Below are positions 57,401-64,000 of a stretch of DNA of 64,000 nt, piece by piece. The notes under the pieces are model-generated. The model did no database searches and was not told where the DNA came from. It was given only the letters and a program-made list of their open reading frames with translations. The translations under genes were made by a program, and so were the position numbers. Location of the stretch: the NCBI RefSeq assembly GCF_902148855.1, contig NC_043970.1, positions 42,037,461-42,101,460 on the forward strand, given 5' to 3'. Each line of letters begins with the position of its first letter. Position 1 is the first letter of the stretch. The DNA comes from Sphaeramia orbicularis (Eukaryota; Chordata; Actinopteri; Kurtiformes; Apogonidae).

Positions 57401-58361
57401 CTTGAGTTCCTGTCATTACATAAATGTTTCCAAGGCTTAACCATTTTTTCCACCCAGCAAAGCGGTCAAAGAAAACTGCCAGAACAAAAATTTCTGAAGA
57501 AAAGTGGTCAGTCAGCTGTTTAAGAACACTGGTGAGAAAAAAAGAAGTTGAGAAAAAAATAGGAACTCTCACAACCGACTGTGCACACATGGGGGGAAAT
57601 TATGCAACTACATTGCAAATAATTTTGAAATTGAATATAAAAAAGGGAAATGAAGTTTTTGCAAGAGTGTCCAACAACGACTAATTTCTGGATGTGGGAC
57701 ATTGAGCTTTGTGGCTCAGGTTGTGATTCAATACTCTGCTGCAATGGAAATCCAACCTCCTTACCCTCTTTTCACTTTAGTGAAGTCAAAAGCAACTTGT
57801 CTGTAGGACACAGCCTTCTCATTCAGGTAACGGCTATACCGCCTGATGAACGTTGACATATCATAGCCTACATTGTAGAGAAGAAGCAGAGGGTCATTCA
57901 AATGTCACAAAACACGTGCAGCACATAGCGGTGTAAGATATCTGTTGTGTCAGTAATATACCTTGTAGGCCACTTTTGTCCAAAAAATTGCTGAGGTTGA
58001 ATAGTGTGTTCCTTGAAGCCAGATATTGTATAAATCTCTGCAAGAAAAGCACAAAATGAGGACATCTTGTACACTTGCACAACATGTACCAAAAGTTCAG
58101 TTGCTAAACCAACAAACTGTTGTGCAATAAAAAAGCTTGACATATCTGCATAGGCTATGTTTTCAATATAATTAGTATTCATATGCATGAAGACGTGTGT
58201 ACGTGTTTAAGTGCTAACCTCATTGCCATAGACCATCAGGTGGTGTGTGGTGGTGAGGGACTTGAAGACAACCACCCAGCTGGTGTTGGTGGTCCTCTCA
58301 AACAGTGTGTCAGCCAGCTGAGGGATGTTCACATTCATCTCATTTGTGCACTGAATCAAGT
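24440..58361 (-). CDS. picalm: picalm, clathrin assembly protein CALM (exon 1 outside window)
   Basis: CALM binds PIP2 membranes through its ANTH domain, recruits clathrin, AP-2 and small R-SNAREs (VAMP2/3/8), and sets the size and curvature of endocytic coated vesicles. Twenty-two coding exons join with consistent phases into 660 codons including TAA. The first exon here begins inside Tyr of '(Y)[14 protein letters not shown]'; the start codon and the KKK membrane patch lie past 64000. ANTH spans exons 2-8, ending near '[12 protein letters not shown]'. A helical linker (exons 9-10, '[11 protein letters not shown]') leads to a disordered tail with DPF, NPF and DFDSVFG motifs, ending '[14 protein letters not shown]'. 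The length with exon 1 should be close to 700 residues, slightly over the mammalian long form because of two extra cassettes. Teleosts usually have two picalm paralogues; I cannot say which this is. Confidence 0.97.
26059..26618. mobile_element. hAT-like non-autonomous element A
   Basis: 560 bp, ends CAGTGCTTCTCTAACC and GGGAACCACTG, with 8-bp flanks GGCGGGAC and GGCTGGAC (one mismatch). 8-bp duplications and CAGxG ends are typical of hAT elements. Confidence 0.8.
26756..27330. mobile_element. hAT-like non-autonomous element B, copy 1
   Basis: 575 bp, ends CAGTGGTTTCCAATC and TTGAAAAACGCTG, with a perfect 8-bp target duplication CCATATGG (26748-26755 and 27331-27338). A relative of copy 2 at 42900, in opposite orientation. 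Confidence 0.88.
28697..29546. mobile_element. long foldback element
   Basis: Arms of about 310-330 bp (28697-29010 and 29215-29546) are imperfect reverse complements built from 'gagaataaagt'-type motifs. Outer ends share ACAACAGCATA. The unique core of about 200 bp contains 'gtttccgcttatagcaaacg'. No frame of note. Confidence 0.75.
29600..29709. mobile_element. hAT-like element C, truncated copy
   Basis: Carries the text from 'catgatcctagtattgtgat' to 'acacacccctat', matching one end of the complete copies at 46483 and 61309; the other end is missing. Confidence 0.7.
30051..30155 (-). CDS. picalm: picalm coding exon 22
   Basis: 105 bp, [17 protein letters not shown] through '[15 protein letters not shown]', phase 0-0, donor GTAAAC. 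The NPFGP motif is conserved. Methionine-rich compared with the mammalian counterpart. Confidence 0.95.
31503..31985. mobile_element. hAT-like element D, internally deleted copy
   Basis: Inverted relative to the complete 822-bp copy at 40092-40913, sharing 'cgataagaatttgc', 'gaaggctgacggtttgtccg' and the end 'aatttgcatccct', but missing about 330 bp inside and the outermost left end. Confidence 0.75.
32832..33347. mobile_element. non-autonomous DNA transposon, 'agtcgcttttccattg' ends
   Basis: Ends AGTCGCTTTTCCATTGAC and TCCAATGGAAAAGCGACT are inverted repeats; possible 3-bp ACT flanks. 516 bp, no coding content. Confidence 0.7.
33841..33900 (-). CDS. picalm: picalm coding exon 21
   Basis: 60 bp, [20 protein letters not shown], phase 0-0, donor GTAAGT. 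Intron 20 upstream is about 7.5 kb. Confidence 0.95.
34712..34925 (+). mobile_element. mariner relic keeping only transposase C-terminus
   Basis: 214 bp with perfect inverted ends CGAGGGCTGTTCAATAAGTT and TA flanks (34710-34711 and 34926-34927). Inside, '[20 protein letters not shown]' then YVEK and a stop is the well-known mariner transposase tail (compare RWxKCIxxNGDYVEK). Everything before it has been deleted. Confidence 0.88.
35375..35914. mobile_element. TTAA-flanked piggyBac-like element, copy 2
   Basis: Reverse-complement relative of 7266-7856, sharing 'gttggctgtgctgttcaacc' (as its complement) and the central 'ggccctttaaat'. The left end has TTAA-AGGGCTCATATTTGTC; the right end is eroded. 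Confidence 0.75.
37673..38285. repeat. two-copy tandem repeat, about 314-bp unit
   Basis: Both units contain 'gggcaaggtctacca', 'aggaagtcacatatgg' and 'tttcatttggtgcc'; the anchor at 37751 recurs at 38065. The end is rich in 'gacctttgacctt', a direct repeat of TGACCTTTGACC that matches a DR1 nuclear-receptor half-site pair. Confidence 0.8.
39057..39580. mobile_element. non-autonomous element, 'cagggtttctgc' ends
   Basis: Ends CAGGGTTTCTGCAGG and GCGGAAACCCTG are inverted repeats, flanked by AGGAAA on both sides. Related text occurs at about 48684-49047 and 28546-28620. Confidence 0.65.
40092..40913. mobile_element. hAT-like element D, complete copy
   Basis: 822 bp, ends CAGGGATGCAAATTA and TTTACATCCCTA, with 8-bp flanks CTCACTTG and CTCACTAG (one mismatch). 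The 135-codon minus frame at 40243-40650 has no transposase motif I can see. Confidence 0.85.
41390..41413 (-). CDS. picalm: picalm coding exon 20, 24-bp microexon
   Basis: Exactly 24 bp encoding NSMNFPQY between acceptor ACATGCAG and donor GTAAGT, phase 0-0. It matches the NGMHFPQY segment of mammalian CALM, which lies between TM and APPV and is present or absent by isoform. Confidence 0.88.
41557..41656 (-). CDS. picalm: picalm coding exon 19
   Basis: 100 bp, '[20 protein letters not shown]' then [13 protein letters not shown]; phase 0 end, donor GTAAGG. Confidence 0.96.
41739..41769 (-). CDS. picalm: picalm coding exon 18
   Basis: 31 bp, [10 protein letters not shown] plus two bases of Asn; acceptor CCTCCAG, donor GTAAGT. 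Confidence 0.93.
41770..43523. other. picalm intron 17
   Basis: AT-rich, with hAT-like element B copy 2 at 42900-43430; otherwise nothing recognised. Confidence 0.55.
42900..43430. mobile_element. hAT-like element B, copy 2
   Basis: Ends CAGTGTTTTTCAACATTGG and GTTGGAAACAACTG, flanked by TATATAC on both sides. Inverted relative to 26756-27330, with which it shares 'gtcgcctgaaatttctagta' as its complement. Confidence 0.82.
43524..43643 (-). CDS. picalm: picalm coding exon 17
   Basis: 120 bp, [16 protein letters not shown] through '[18 protein letters not shown]' and one base of Asn; donor GTAAGT. Phase 1-1. Confidence 0.96.
43644..45065. other. picalm intron 16
   Basis: A purine-rich stretch at 43665-43735 and a CA-rich tract near 43796 follow the exon. 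No element or gene was recognised in the remaining 1.2 kb. Confidence 0.5.
45066..45176 (-). CDS. picalm: picalm coding exon 16
   Basis: 111 bp, '[20 protein letters not shown]' then [16 protein letters not shown]; donor [16 protein letters not shown] is the hallmark tail motif of CALM. Confidence 0.96.
45495..45860. mobile_element. Tc1/mariner-type non-autonomous element, 'agaattattagaccatc' ends
   Basis: 366 bp, ends CAGTTGCGGAAGAATTATT and TTCCGTGACTG, TA on each side. This belongs to a family I know from many fish genomes. No intact coding sequence. Confidence 0.82.
45953..46033 (-). CDS. picalm: picalm coding exon 15 (likely cassette)
   Basis: 81 bp, '[20 protein letters not shown]' then VAGLFR, phase 1-1, donor GTAGGT, acceptor GTGTGTCAG. 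Proline-rich with an NPY variant of NPF. In frame with exons 14 and 16, likely optional. Confidence 0.82.
46483..47081. mobile_element. hAT-like element C, complete copy 1
   Basis: 599 bp, ends TAGGGGTGTGTATTGGC and TTACACCCCTA, with a perfect 8-bp target duplication TATGACAT (46475-46482 and 47082-47089). Sub-terminal 'gatacgatac' and 'atatcgatac' motifs are repeated. Inserted 48 bp past picalm exon 14 in the transcript direction. Confidence 0.9.
47130..47204 (-). CDS. picalm: picalm coding exon 14 (likely cassette)
   Basis: 75 bp, '[20 protein letters not shown]' then HFIT, acceptor TTCTCCAG, donor GTACTA, phase 1-1. It adds an NPF motif. I do not recall this segment in the common mammalian isoform, so it is probably alternatively spliced. 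Confidence 0.85.
47646..47798 (-). CDS. picalm: picalm coding exon 13
   Basis: 153 bp, '[20 protein letters not shown]' at its start gives DPF (AP-2 appendage) and NPF (EH domain) motifs; it ends SRTPSHEVF plus one base. Donor GTGGGA. Phase 1 on both sides, so it can be skipped without a frameshift. Confidence 0.95.
48232..48465. repeat. dispersed element starting at TTAA, copy 2
   Basis: Begins TTAA-CCCATAAAGATCCAAA and is an inverted match of 19975-20235 (shared 'ggctccgtagttaccgtgga' region). The far end is unresolved. Confidence 0.6.
50142..50739. mobile_element. long foldback element
   Basis: Arms of about 280 bp face each other around an A/T-rich centre; both contain 'tctaaatcttac', 'agttacttttnaggtgatta'-like text and 'aaatcttatttcaagaaatc' in opposite orientation. 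As RNA the whole would fold into one long hairpin. A widespread fish repeat type. Confidence 0.82.
50960..51045 (-). CDS. picalm: picalm coding exon 12
   Basis: 86 bp, '[20 protein letters not shown]' then LSTANTWG and one base of Asp; donor GTGAGA. 'NDLLDLQ' fits a clathrin-box-like motif. Confidence 0.95.
51216..51349 (-). CDS. picalm: picalm coding exon 11
   Basis: 134 bp, [16 protein letters not shown] through '[16 protein letters not shown]' and two bases of Gly; donor GTAAGA. 'AIDLFSTP' is the conserved IDLFS-type clathrin/AP-2 tail motif. Confidence 0.95.
51350..52747. other. picalm intron 10
   Basis: Contains the inverted-repeat element at 51714-52148 and otherwise unremarkable sequence. 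Confidence 0.5.
51714..52148. mobile_element. non-autonomous element with 18-bp inverted ends
   Basis: Ends ATTCCAGAGTCCTGGGAG and its complement. Inside are a perfect CRE (51852-51859), ATGGCGGCG and a TATA-like 'tataaata', an unusual promoter-like set for an element this small. No clear target duplication. Confidence 0.65.
52748..52871 (-). CDS. picalm: picalm coding exon 10
   Basis: 124 bp, '[20 protein letters not shown]' then [21 protein letters not shown]; donor GTACAG. Charged helical linker after ANTH. Confidence 0.96.
53256..53341 (-). CDS. picalm: picalm coding exon 9
   Basis: 86 bp, '[20 protein letters not shown]' then VKDSTAAS and two bases of Arg; donor GTAGGT. Confidence 0.96.
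53342..55769. other. picalm intron 8
   Basis: Contains the Tc1/mariner-type element at 54845-55416. No other exon or element recognised. Confidence 0.55.
54845..55416. mobile_element. Tc1/mariner-type element, 'cactgagcaaaa' ends
   Basis: 572 bp, ends CACTGAGCAAAAGTATAAAC and TATATTTTTGCTCAGTA, TA flanks. It matches, from memory, a family widespread in fish. Coding sequence is decayed. Confidence 0.82.
55770..55811 (-). CDS. picalm: picalm coding exon 8
   Basis: 42 bp, exactly [14 protein letters not shown], phase 0 on both sides, donor GTAAGC. End of the ANTH domain. Confidence 0.96.
55917..56023 (-). CDS. picalm: picalm coding exon 7 (followed by a GC donor)
   Basis: 107 bp, '[20 protein letters not shown]' then [15 protein letters not shown]. 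The donor reads GCAAGT rather than GT. The frame and the conserved VAE-QVGID join fix the boundary, so this is a GC-AG intron. Confidence 0.95.
56580..56691 (-). CDS. picalm: picalm coding exon 6
   Basis: 112 bp, '[20 protein letters not shown]' then [17 protein letters not shown]; ends with one base of Glu, donor GTACAA. Confidence 0.97.
56789..56882 (-). CDS. picalm: picalm coding exon 5
   Basis: 94 bp, '[20 protein letters not shown]' then [11 protein letters not shown]; phase 0 end, donor GTGAGG. Confidence 0.97.
57765..57867 (-). CDS. picalm: picalm coding exon 4
   Basis: 103 bp, '[20 protein letters not shown]' then [13 protein letters not shown], ending in two bases of Gly; donor GTAAGG. 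Confidence 0.97.
57962..58037 (-). CDS. picalm: picalm coding exon 3
   Basis: 76 bp, '[20 protein letters not shown]' then KSGLQ, ending with one base of Gly; donor GTATAT. ANTH core. Confidence 0.97.
58219..58361 (-). CDS. picalm: picalm coding exon 2
   Basis: 143 bp, from the last two bases of Tyr through '[19 protein letters not shown]' to '[10 protein letters not shown]', donor GTTAGC. ANTH helices 2-4; part of the lipid-facing, helical solenoid. Confidence 0.97.
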
Positions 58362-59207
58362 CTGAGGAGCGAGAAACACAGACAAGAGGCAGAGAGAGGA
58401 GAAGATCGATGAGCTAGTGTGACAGTTGCAGGAAAAGGAATTTGCAATCAATATGCAGCACCACAGAGGAAGCATACGGGTCCTGCCATAGAGCACAAGC
58501 ACCGATTTTCTTCATGTAACCTCATTTTCTCTTATCCATTTCTTTTCATAACGCCCAGCTAACCACTGTCAATAAAATGCCTGGAGGGCAGTGGAATACC
58601 GGTGAGTCAGAGTTCAGGTAAACAGACTTTAGAGACAAACAAACAGCTCAGGAAAGCGGAGGTAAAGGGAGACAGTTTTTCATCAGGACCCGTTAGCAGT
58701 ACTGGCATGTTACGCAAACTTAATAAAACATGAGATTAATCACATAATATCAGTGAGAGCAGTATAACATACTTAATCAATAATACAACTGACACCATGA
58801 TTCACTGCAGCATAACTTATTAACATTGTTCATGAGAAAATTACATCTAATGCGACACACAAGCAAACATGCCTATGTCCTTGTGGACTGACAGTGAACG
58901 CATCATGAGTGCGGCTGCTGTGGCACAGCGCCACGACCATCTGGCCTGAAGTGAAAGCAAATGCCTTGTGGTTCCTCTTTCCATCAACGCTGCAGGGCTG
59001 ATCAATGATGCCACAGCTCATCAGACCGCCCATATATCCTCACACACATACAAACAGGGTCGTCTGTAGGGAAGCACGGCTGCAACTATACTCCACTAGG
59101 GCTGCCACTATCATCAACTTTTAATGAGAAATTGGAAAACATAATTACAATCAATGAACGATTTGTCTTTCTTTGTTAATTTTATGCAACTACAACAAAT
59201 ACAATAA

Positions 59208-59688
59208 GGCTACGTTCAGACAGTAGATCTTAATGCACAATTCGGATTTTTTGGTGAAATCTGATTTTTTTTGTGTGCTCGTTCATATTACACATTAAAT
59301 GTGACTTCCATCAGTTTTGAGTATGAACTGAACGTGACCCTGAAGTGACCCGCATGCGCAAAAGAGGTCCTGACGTAATATGTGACCATGCAGACACACA
59401 CTGTGTTTACAGAAAGAAATATATTTTCCTCCGCTCCTCCTCTTGGGACGCAGAATTGTGACGTTTGTCACATTTCAATGATGTAAAGGTCGGATAAATG
59501 CGACCTGGTTGTTCAGACTGAAGTCACATTGCAAAACATCAGATACGTATCGAATTTATGACCACATATCAAAGTAGTCTGGGTTGGATTTGTGCTGTTC
59601 AAACTGTTTTTAACAGATCAGATACAGGTCACATATGGGCAAAAAAAATCGGATTTGGGCCACATTTGACTGCAGTCTGAACGTAGCC
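59208..59688. mobile_element. Harbinger-like non-autonomous element
   Basis: 481 bp, ends GGCTACGTTCAGACAG and CTGCAGTCTGAACGTAGCC, with 3-bp TAA flanks on both sides, as PIF/Harbinger elements make. No coding sequence. Confidence 0.75.
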
Positions 59689-60912
59689 TAACGGTTAAAG
59701 CCAGAGCCAATTAATCGAAAACTACAGAAAAATTTCTATTTTAGAATACGTAACCAACATTGTTGAAGATAATAACTAAAATGTACAAAACATATCATTG
59801 AAACATAAAACAAAATCACAGGTGCCAGTAAAAATTAAGTGCTTTTTGTTTACTGGATGATTATTGAATGTTCGCTGATGAAATGCAACACCCATGAAAG
59901 AAATAAATGAAATGACAGATCAAGGAGATGCAATATTAAGCATCTAAGACATTTATCTATTATGTAATAAATGACACTAGTCTACACATGACTGCTGATG
60001 ATATTATGTCTAATCTTTTACTTTTCATATAGTCAGTCATAATCTAAAAATAATAAACTGCTTTTTATGCATTTTAAAGGCAGTACTAGAGCAGGGCTGT
60101 TATTTCAGGGTTTCTTCAGCTGCATCATTCCTAGAGAAAATGACAGCACTTCAAAAAGACAGATACAGACAGTGAAGAGGAGGAGAGGCTGCCTGCTGTG
60201 TTCTTATGGGAATCAGAAAGGAAACCAAAAAAAGACACATCCATCTACTGTGAAACTAATTTATTCAAAAGACCAGAAAAACCCAAACAATGAACCACAA
60301 ATGTTTCTGCACAATGTGATTTGATTTCCACAACCTCAGTACAAATTACAGGATATCACTGAATTTTGATGAGATGCCCGAGGCATGCCTTCATTTTCTC
60401 ATTTTCCAGAAAATCATGTGCGGCTAACACTTGAGAATCATCCCAGTTATCCAAAATTCATACCCATCACATGCCAAAAGAGCTTGGCAGACAAAGTCAA
60501 TAAATATTTGAGTGAATTTTTTATTATGGAAAGAGATAAATGATCCTCTCTGGGTTTACATGATCTCCCATCTTCCGAGTTTTAGAGAAATACTGACATG
60601 CCTGTTCCCATTTTTCATCATTTGTCATTTGTATTCTCCTTAGTCTTTAATTTTGTTTTATGAGCCATTGGATTACTGTGGGAAGCTTATAAAAATCAAA
60701 GTTATGTTAAATAACAACTAAATGAGCTCATTCTGAGGTTTCTAAATACACTGTAAACTTAATGACTGTCACATCTGAAAAAAAAAAAATCTCGTTTTCT
60801 GTCTCACTCTGTAGCGAAACATCAATGGAACGGATTAAATCTTTCACTTAAGTTCATAGTTGCCATTAACTGTTGTGTAGGAGGTGGTAGTGCGACCCAC
60901 TGAGTCCTGTTT

Positions 60913-60999
60913 ACATGGGTGGCCTATGAATCCTCAGTGTTTGCTGAAAGCCACACAAAAGCCTTTTTGCTTTTTACGTACACAATAGGCCACCCATGT
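60913..60999. other. short perfect hairpin
   Basis: ACATGGGTGGCCTAT at 60913-60927 is perfectly complementary to 60985-60999, loop 57 nt. It could be a remnant of a small element. Confidence 0.4.
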
Positions 61000-61308
61000 G
61001 ACAACAAAAGCCTTTTCAGATGCAACTGACACGGCTGTGCAAGTACAGATTCGCCACCAACTTTCTCCACCGATGCTGCTGAGGTTTGTTTCGTGTAAGA
61101 ACAAAACGAGTCCACCTGCAGCCCTTGCTCTGAAGACAGGCGGGTTATGACACTTTAATAAACTGTATCAGACTGAAGCCTTTGGACCAGTCACGCATCA
61201 GTGAACTGAAATGAGAGTAGTATCATCTCACATAAAGGTCAAACTGATACCTGGAACCTATCTGATGCTAAATTCCCCCAGTTTCTCCTATTCTGTCCCA
61301 TTTCTGAA

Positions 61309-61877
61309 TAGGGGTGTAAGAAAATATCGGTTCTGCAATATATTGTGATATTTCATTTCACAATACTGTATCGATATTAAAAAGTACCATATCGATATTT
61401 TTTGGTATTTATTCAAATCCACATATTGTGGAGGTTCATTTTTGTTTTTTTGTTTTTCTTTTTTGTTTATATTTTATTCATTATTATTTAACACTCTTAT
61501 TTAATAATGTTTGTTCCTTTGTGGGGATTGCACAAAAATAATGTTATGTCGTTAGTTATGAACTAATAGAACATGAACATTTGAACAGGATCTTAAACTA
61601 TACTGTCTGTAAAACATAATTTAAGTTTTAACAGAGGAAAATGTTGTGATATAGCATTAGATCCTGTTGTGATCAAATAAAAATGTGCTTGGTATTTGTG
61701 CATATTTCTGGTGTAATTCCATTCTTCCAGGAAATAATCTTTGAAAAAAGAAACAAAACCAATAAAAAAATTGCCTTTTTAACTTTTTGTATTGTGATAT
61801 ATCGTGATATATCGTATTACGATCCTAGTATTGTGATTTGTATCGTATCGCCAGATTCTTGCCAACACACAGCCCTA
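61309..61877. mobile_element. hAT-like element C, complete copy 2
   Basis: 569 bp, ends TAGGGGTGTAAGAAAATATC and CCAACACACAGCCCTA, with 8-bp flanks TTTCTGAA and TTTCCGAA. Inverted relative to copy 1 at 46483. Confidence 0.87.
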
Positions 61878-62726
61878 TTTCCGAACGCAGTGTGATCAAT
61901 TTCTAGATTATTCAGTCTCACACATGGCACTTTTCATTTCATTTTCACCTGACAAATTCCACTTTACATGAGCAGAAGTTGACTCATTCCAGTCGAGACT
62001 AATATATCCTTAAATGGGACTAAGGGTGTAGGAGTTATGAAACCGAGAATGGATCCATGATACAAATATGCACGTCCTGGTGCCACTTCTGACTTCTGTG
62101 TTCCTCTAGCCCCATCCCCACCTGTTGAGTTCATATTGTGCTGCTATACAAAAAGTGTTTCACATACTTAAAAATACACCTACTTTAATTGGGAATCAGA
62201 ATACTTATTGCTGGGTGATTAAACGATTATATGTATCGTGATACAACTTTTCCTCGTTAGAAATATGAGACATGCACAATACAATTTCGATAGAATTCAT
62301 TCATCCGTGTTTTGACAGACAAAAATTATTATTATTACTAGCCATTGTGACAGAAAATCATCTTCAGTAGGGCTCATTCACAATCAAAAACAATAGCTCT
62401 TAAAGTGAGTTCTTTACTGTTCTTGATATTACAGATTGTACTTGACTTAATAAATGCAACATTATACCTCTCATTTATTCATAATGATTAAACAAATAAA
62501 TTAAGCTTGAATGGAAGTGTGAAGTTTAATAATGCTAAGTAAAACTTGAAGGTCAAATATACAACATCACACACTGGGCAAAAACAACAAAGCCTCTGTG
62601 AATATTGCATTATTTCCTAATAATAACTGCAATATGACCTTGAGTTTATTGTGCATCCCTATTTTCAGTCACACTTTAAAATTACAACCAAACTGTTTGT
62701 TCTGCATGAAAAGCAAAACTAAAGAA

Positions 62727-62960
62727 GTCTCTAACCACATGCAAAGTCAGCATACGCCGTCACTCTCTTGAATAAGCAGATCTATGATTTCATATCACTT
62801 CAAAGTTTTTTGATCGATCTGAATTGTATTTCTTTAGTTTTGCTCTTCATGTCTATCAAAAACTCAAAATCTTTGAAGCCTGCATCAAGTGATATGAAAC
62901 CACAGATCTGCTTATTCAAGAGAGTGACTGAAGATGTTGACTTTGCATGTGGTTACAGAC
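62727..62960. repeat. 74-bp inverted repeat, long hairpin
   Basis: Arms 62727-62800 and 62887-62960 match over most of 74 positions ('actctcttgaataagcagat' is exact in both). The loop itself has complementary 'tttttgat'/'atcaaaaa'. No terminal features of a known transposon seen. Confidence 0.7.
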
Positions 62961-64000
62961 GTGTGGTTTACGTCCTTGTTTCTTAAAGCTGTCTCTGCTG
63001 CTAAGCATTGCTTACGGAGTGGAACCATAGTGTGGTATTCGGAGAATGTATCCATGTTTGTGAAATGACCACTGTGTGAAACTCATTTGAACTTCTCCAA
63101 AACGTACTTTTACCACAGCAGAAGTGAAATTGTACGGTGAATGTACAAGCATTTCTTTGAAGGCAGCCATTCTTAAAACATCATGGAAGGGCTCAATAAT
63201 CTCCAGTGACAACATTTACACAGCTCTGGGCGAGTGCTGCATTTGAAGTCTTCTGTCAGCAAATTCCCTGAGACCCATTAATGCCAGATAAGACAAAAAG
63301 GCATCACTTCCTGCTCTCTTTCAAACGCAGACTAAGCCAATAAACATACGCACATACGCACATTCACACACACAATAAAATGTCAATAAATGCGCTGTAA
63401 CAAGACGCTTACAGAACCCCCACACAATCTGTGGGCTGAAATGGCTCGCATACATTTCAGTCGTCCAGCACGCTCATTTTAGCTGTACATTTATAAAGCT
63501 GAGCAGCTAGCAGTCCCCTGAATCAACAGGCCTGCATTACACATCAAACACACACCCGGTAACAAGCGTCTTGTAATACAAAACCATGCAATATGTTGCT
63601 TAAAATCAGGCAATTATCACGGAATATTTTAGGGGAAACAGTAAATTGCACCTGTAGGGAACTATAGGTAACAACTGTTTAAGGGAGAAATAAAAATCTA
63701 TATCAGGTTTTAATCCTTATAGCACTCAATGTCATTCTTGGTGTGGTACGAGTTCTCAAAGAACATTTTAGATTTATGAAAAATGAAAAACACTACAAAT
63801 CGTTCCAAATTGGTCTTGATAATCTGAAAAGAAAAGAGATGATATAATGATTTAGGAATTTATTGCTTTGTTTTTTTATATATTAAGTGCAACTGTACAT
63901 AAATGTGTTAACCCTTGTTGTTAATGTTATGCTATCTTCTATACGCTGACCGTTACAGTTTTGTGCACCTACACTGTATTTGGTTTGGATCATTTGTTAA

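Larger units (their letters stand above)
58362..64000. other. picalm intron 1 (partial)
   Basis: No first coding exon was found by searching for the KKKHLD end on the minus strand, so it lies beyond 64000. Elements at 59208 and 61309, a hairpin at 62727-62960 and a small perfect hairpin at 60913-60999 are listed separately. A decayed repeat may lie at about 62210-62660. Confidence 0.6.

Noticed and set aside
58362-64000. Search for picalm exon 1 (KKKHLD end) on the minus strand
   Set aside because: No match in any frame; the first coding exon is taken to lie outside the window.

Overview
This is vertebrate, almost certainly teleost fish, nuclear DNA, most likely from a spiny-rayed (percomorph) lineage. 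The evidence is a many-exon clathrin-adaptor gene with vertebrate splice structure, eukaryotic tRNA genes, and families of non-autonomous Tc1/mariner, hAT-like, piggyBac-like and Harbinger-like elements of the kind common in fish. No bacterial-type operon, CRISPR array or plasmid feature is present.

Layout. Positions 1-5100 hold a duplicated tRNA array: six complete-looking tRNA-Gln(CUG), three complete-looking tRNA-Trp(CCA) and four decayed copies, in two tandem blocks about 2.4 kb apart plus a partial third. Positions 5250-7900 hold a LINE 3' end, an inverted copy of tRNA-block flank and a TTAA-flanked element. Positions 8140-12263 (minus) hold a four-exon gene I do not recognise: an acidic N-terminal half and a very basic coiled-coil-like C-terminal half. 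Its promoter side carries three ETS-like CCGGAAG sites and has been hit by a 5'-truncated L1-like LINE. Positions 13640-22900 are intergenic and repeat-rich: three 550-bp copies of one internally deleted mariner, and two copies of a TTAA-flanked element, one of them split by a later insertion.

Positions 22930-64000 are dominated by picalm (CALM, clathrin assembly lymphoid myeloid protein) on the minus strand. I placed 22 coding exons from 58361 down to the stop codon at 24440. All phases agree and give 659 residues. The first coding exon, with the start codon and the lysine-rich PIP2-binding stretch, lies beyond 64000. The gene runs ANTH domain, linker, then a disordered tail with DPF, NPF and DFDSVFG-type motifs. 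It contains a 24-bp microexon, a GC-AG intron and several in-frame cassette exons.

The picalm introns are full of small non-autonomous DNA transposons. For many of them I could read both terminal inverted repeats and target-site duplications. The two host genes point the same way (minus) and show no sign of working together. The tRNA array is an independent feature.
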